This document shows positions 61,701 to 64,000 of a stretch of 64,000 bases of DNA, piece by piece. The translations under genes were made by a program, and so were the position numbers. The DNA is from Atrichornis clamosus (taxonomy: Eukaryota; Chordata; Aves; Passeriformes; Menuridae): the NCBI GenBank assembly GCA_013400975.1, contig WBMZ01003490.1, forward strand, positions 29,619 through 93,618. Direction: 5' to 3'. The notes under the pieces were generated by a model. The model saw only the letters and a program-made list of their open reading frames with translations. It searched no databases and had not been told where the DNA came from. Every line of letters starts with the position of its first letter. Position 1 is the first letter of the stretch.

Positions 61701-64000
61701 TGTTTTTAATGTTGTTATTTTAGATTTTGCTTTTGGGTTTGTTGTTTTGTTTGGAGTTGTGTTTGGTTGGGGTTTTTTTTCCCAAGAAGAACATAGGAAA
61801 ATTCCTGTAGCTGTGACTTTGCAAGATATATCTACTTGATTACAGCTTCAAGACTTCATCAAATGCACTCAAATGACGTCAATATTTGCAAAATGCAGAC
61901 CATGACTAGACTAGCAAGAAAAGGAGGGAGAGGCTATAGGTTCAAACACCTGGCAGGTGACTATCCATACTGCTGAACTGCTGGCATGATCCTTGCCATT
62001 GTCTCTGCCAAGCAAGGCCACTCTGCTCAATACTCATCACACTCCACTGGGCAGCACAGGCCAAAGGGCTGCATGCATACAACTTGCTTCTTCTGGAAGG
62101 CAAATGCTTGTACAGATTGCCCTCAGGGCTGAGAACATTTCCCGGCCCATTTAATTAATTACAGATGTATAGACAAAGCCAAAGTCTCTGAAACCTTTGT
62201 AACAAAACATGGATCTTATTTTCTCTTTCTGGAAACATTTGATTAATGCTTCCCTTACTGCCTTAAGGCCTTATTTAGAAGCCAAAATTTTCAGAAAGTT
62301 TTCTATAATTTCTTTTTGCTCAAACCTGCCCAGGAAGCTATTTTATGAAATATTTCTGGTAGTCCCTTTCACCCCTTGCTTTTGTGAAATTGAAAAAATA
62401 ATATTTCCCTCCACAAACAATGTAAAGACAAATTCAGTGATGGATGTGAAACTCCCAGGCAATGAATTATGAGAACTACATGCTTTCCTTTGAGTCAGAG
62501 GATTTCAGGGAATTTTGAAACAAAGACCAAACTAATGCATTTCTTAATTATCACTAACATCTTCACAGAAAATGTTGTAAAACCAGACAGCTTGCTTTGT
62601 CCTCTTCCACATACATGCTGTCAGGAAATAATTTATCTCTATATTTCACTATATAATTGATAATTTTTATAGTAAAATACTTACATTATTTTTCAGTTTC
62701 CAGATTCAGCAATACTAACATTTGTACCTCTCCCCTTATCTTGACTGTGTATTACCTGTGTGTGGTTCAACTAAAACTGTAATCTTTTCCAATTTACTAC
62801 TACTTGAACTCCTCTGGCCATTGCATGCCTTTGTACTTATCTTTTTTCTTCATGAATAAGCACTAAATGTCTTTGTATTTATGTACCAATTTTTTTTTTT
62901 TAACTCTTGTTTAATATGAGTGAGAAGTGGGAATACTGTTGTTCTTGTTTTATGGCACTTAGACCCCTTTTGCATGGGAATGAATGGTTATGTGGACAAT
63001 AAACAGGCAAGCTTTTTATTTAAGTCTTTCAAATAACTCGAATTTTTCACAGTGCAGTACTTTCAACTAAAATATTTTGGAATTCCACAATGTATCCAGT
63101 AGATCCCCAAAGTTTAACAAGACTTTTTTTCACCTCTGCACTGTTGTGTGAGGTTGCTACACAACCGTGTAGCATTAAACAGGGGTTAGGAATTAAATAG
63201 GGGTTGGTAATATAGCAAACTTCACAGTCCAAATTCTTTCAGTTTATTACCCTTCATAACTGCTGATGCTATGCAAAATTTATTAAGGTACTAATGCAGA
63301 GTAATTAAACCGGAATACTGTGCAGAAGCATTTTTGCCTTTCCTTGTAAAATATCAGGGATCAATTAGTCTCTTTATTCACCGTAGATAGAACAAAAATT
63401 GTATATGAAAGCAGGAAAAATGTAGTTCATCTAATAGGGAAAAACCTTTGGTAGTGTATGGGCGTTTACATTCCATGGACAATTACAGAAGTATCAATAT
63501 TCAAAAATAAACATTTTTTCTACAGGTGATGATTCAATATTTAAAAAATCATTCTAGGTGCAAAATGATGGGTAAGATGGTGTCAAATAAAAAACTGAAG
63601 AACAGTTATTAAAGCCTTATGTAAGCTGTTGTGTGTAAAATGGTCTTAAATTTGGTCTTCACTTCGGAAAAACCCTACTGCAGGACACACTTAAATCCCC
63701 TTCTTTCTAGAGGGTGTGTGTTAGGGTGTGGATGTTACTTAGGGTTTGCTACAAACTCATTTCTGCATAAGAGTGGATGGACCACAGTTGTGTCAGATGA
63801 TTGTTACACAAGAAAAACAGGAACATTTTGTCTTCCTCTTCTACATTAGTTGGTTTTACTGGGCTAACAAGTTCACATTTCAAATTGCATTGTTCTCTGT
63901 CAAAACAAAAGTTTAACGTACAGTAATGGAAAACATATCCTATTTATTACAATGTCGTGGTTTTGCTAGACCTATTTTTTTGGTAGCAGGGGCTGCAGGG
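52735..64000 (-). other. ADGRB3: ADGRB3 long intron, part 2 (probably)
   Basis: About 11 kb upstream of the LTR with no exon recognised. It contains a GT-rich run (52764-52785) facing a CA-rich run (52849-52863), and T-rich tracts near 58448 and 62888. Open frames such as 59378-59653, 59650-59910 and 61324-61689 have no motif I know and no clear splice context. It is taken as intron because the adjoining upstream exon of ADGRB3 was not found. Confidence 0.7.

Overview
The window is vertebrate nuclear DNA: AT-rich, intron-dominated, with no bacterial-style gene packing. The repeats point to a bird. There are three fragments of chicken repeat 1 (CR1) LINEs with the typical CR1 3' tail, plus one solo retroviral LTR of a type I recognise from Neoaves genomes. 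A neoavian bird is the best guess; the species cannot be read from this window.

One gene is visible. Eleven consecutive exons on the minus strand (42251 down to 906) encode 522 residues of ADGRB3 (BAI3), a brain adhesion G-protein-coupled receptor. Joined in order, the exons keep frame at every junction, and all have GT donors and AG acceptors. They run from the start of TM3 through TM7, then through most of the cytoplasmic tail to just before the last coding exon. The extracellular part, GAIN domain and TM1-TM2 lie beyond base 64000, or in an exon I could not find. The terminal exon, which in known ADGRB3 proteins ends in the PDZ ligand QTEV, lies below base 1.

Layout: 1-905 is intron. 906-1010 is the tail exon with the RKR (ELMO-binding) motif. 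9168-9203 is a 36-nt microexon. 18756-19399 is the large tail exon. 21881-21920 and 23311-23406 are small proximal-tail exons. 30350-30521 encodes TM6-TM7. 30850-30948 is a frame-neutral exon for the third intracellular loop. 34355-34440, 36614-36680, 41453-41522 and 42101-42251 encode TM5 back to TM3. 42252-64000 is a long intron with the solo LTR at about 52228-52734. The CR1 copies lie at about 3945-4463, 7060-7890 and 28300-28586, all on the plus strand, antisense to the gene.

Apart from the eleven exons, the longest open frames on either strand (up to about 144 codons) look like chance: no family resemblance and no splice support. I found no tRNA, rRNA, CRISPR array or other RNA gene. 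Nothing looks like an undescribed system. The points most worth checking concern how this receptor's intracellular part could vary by splicing.
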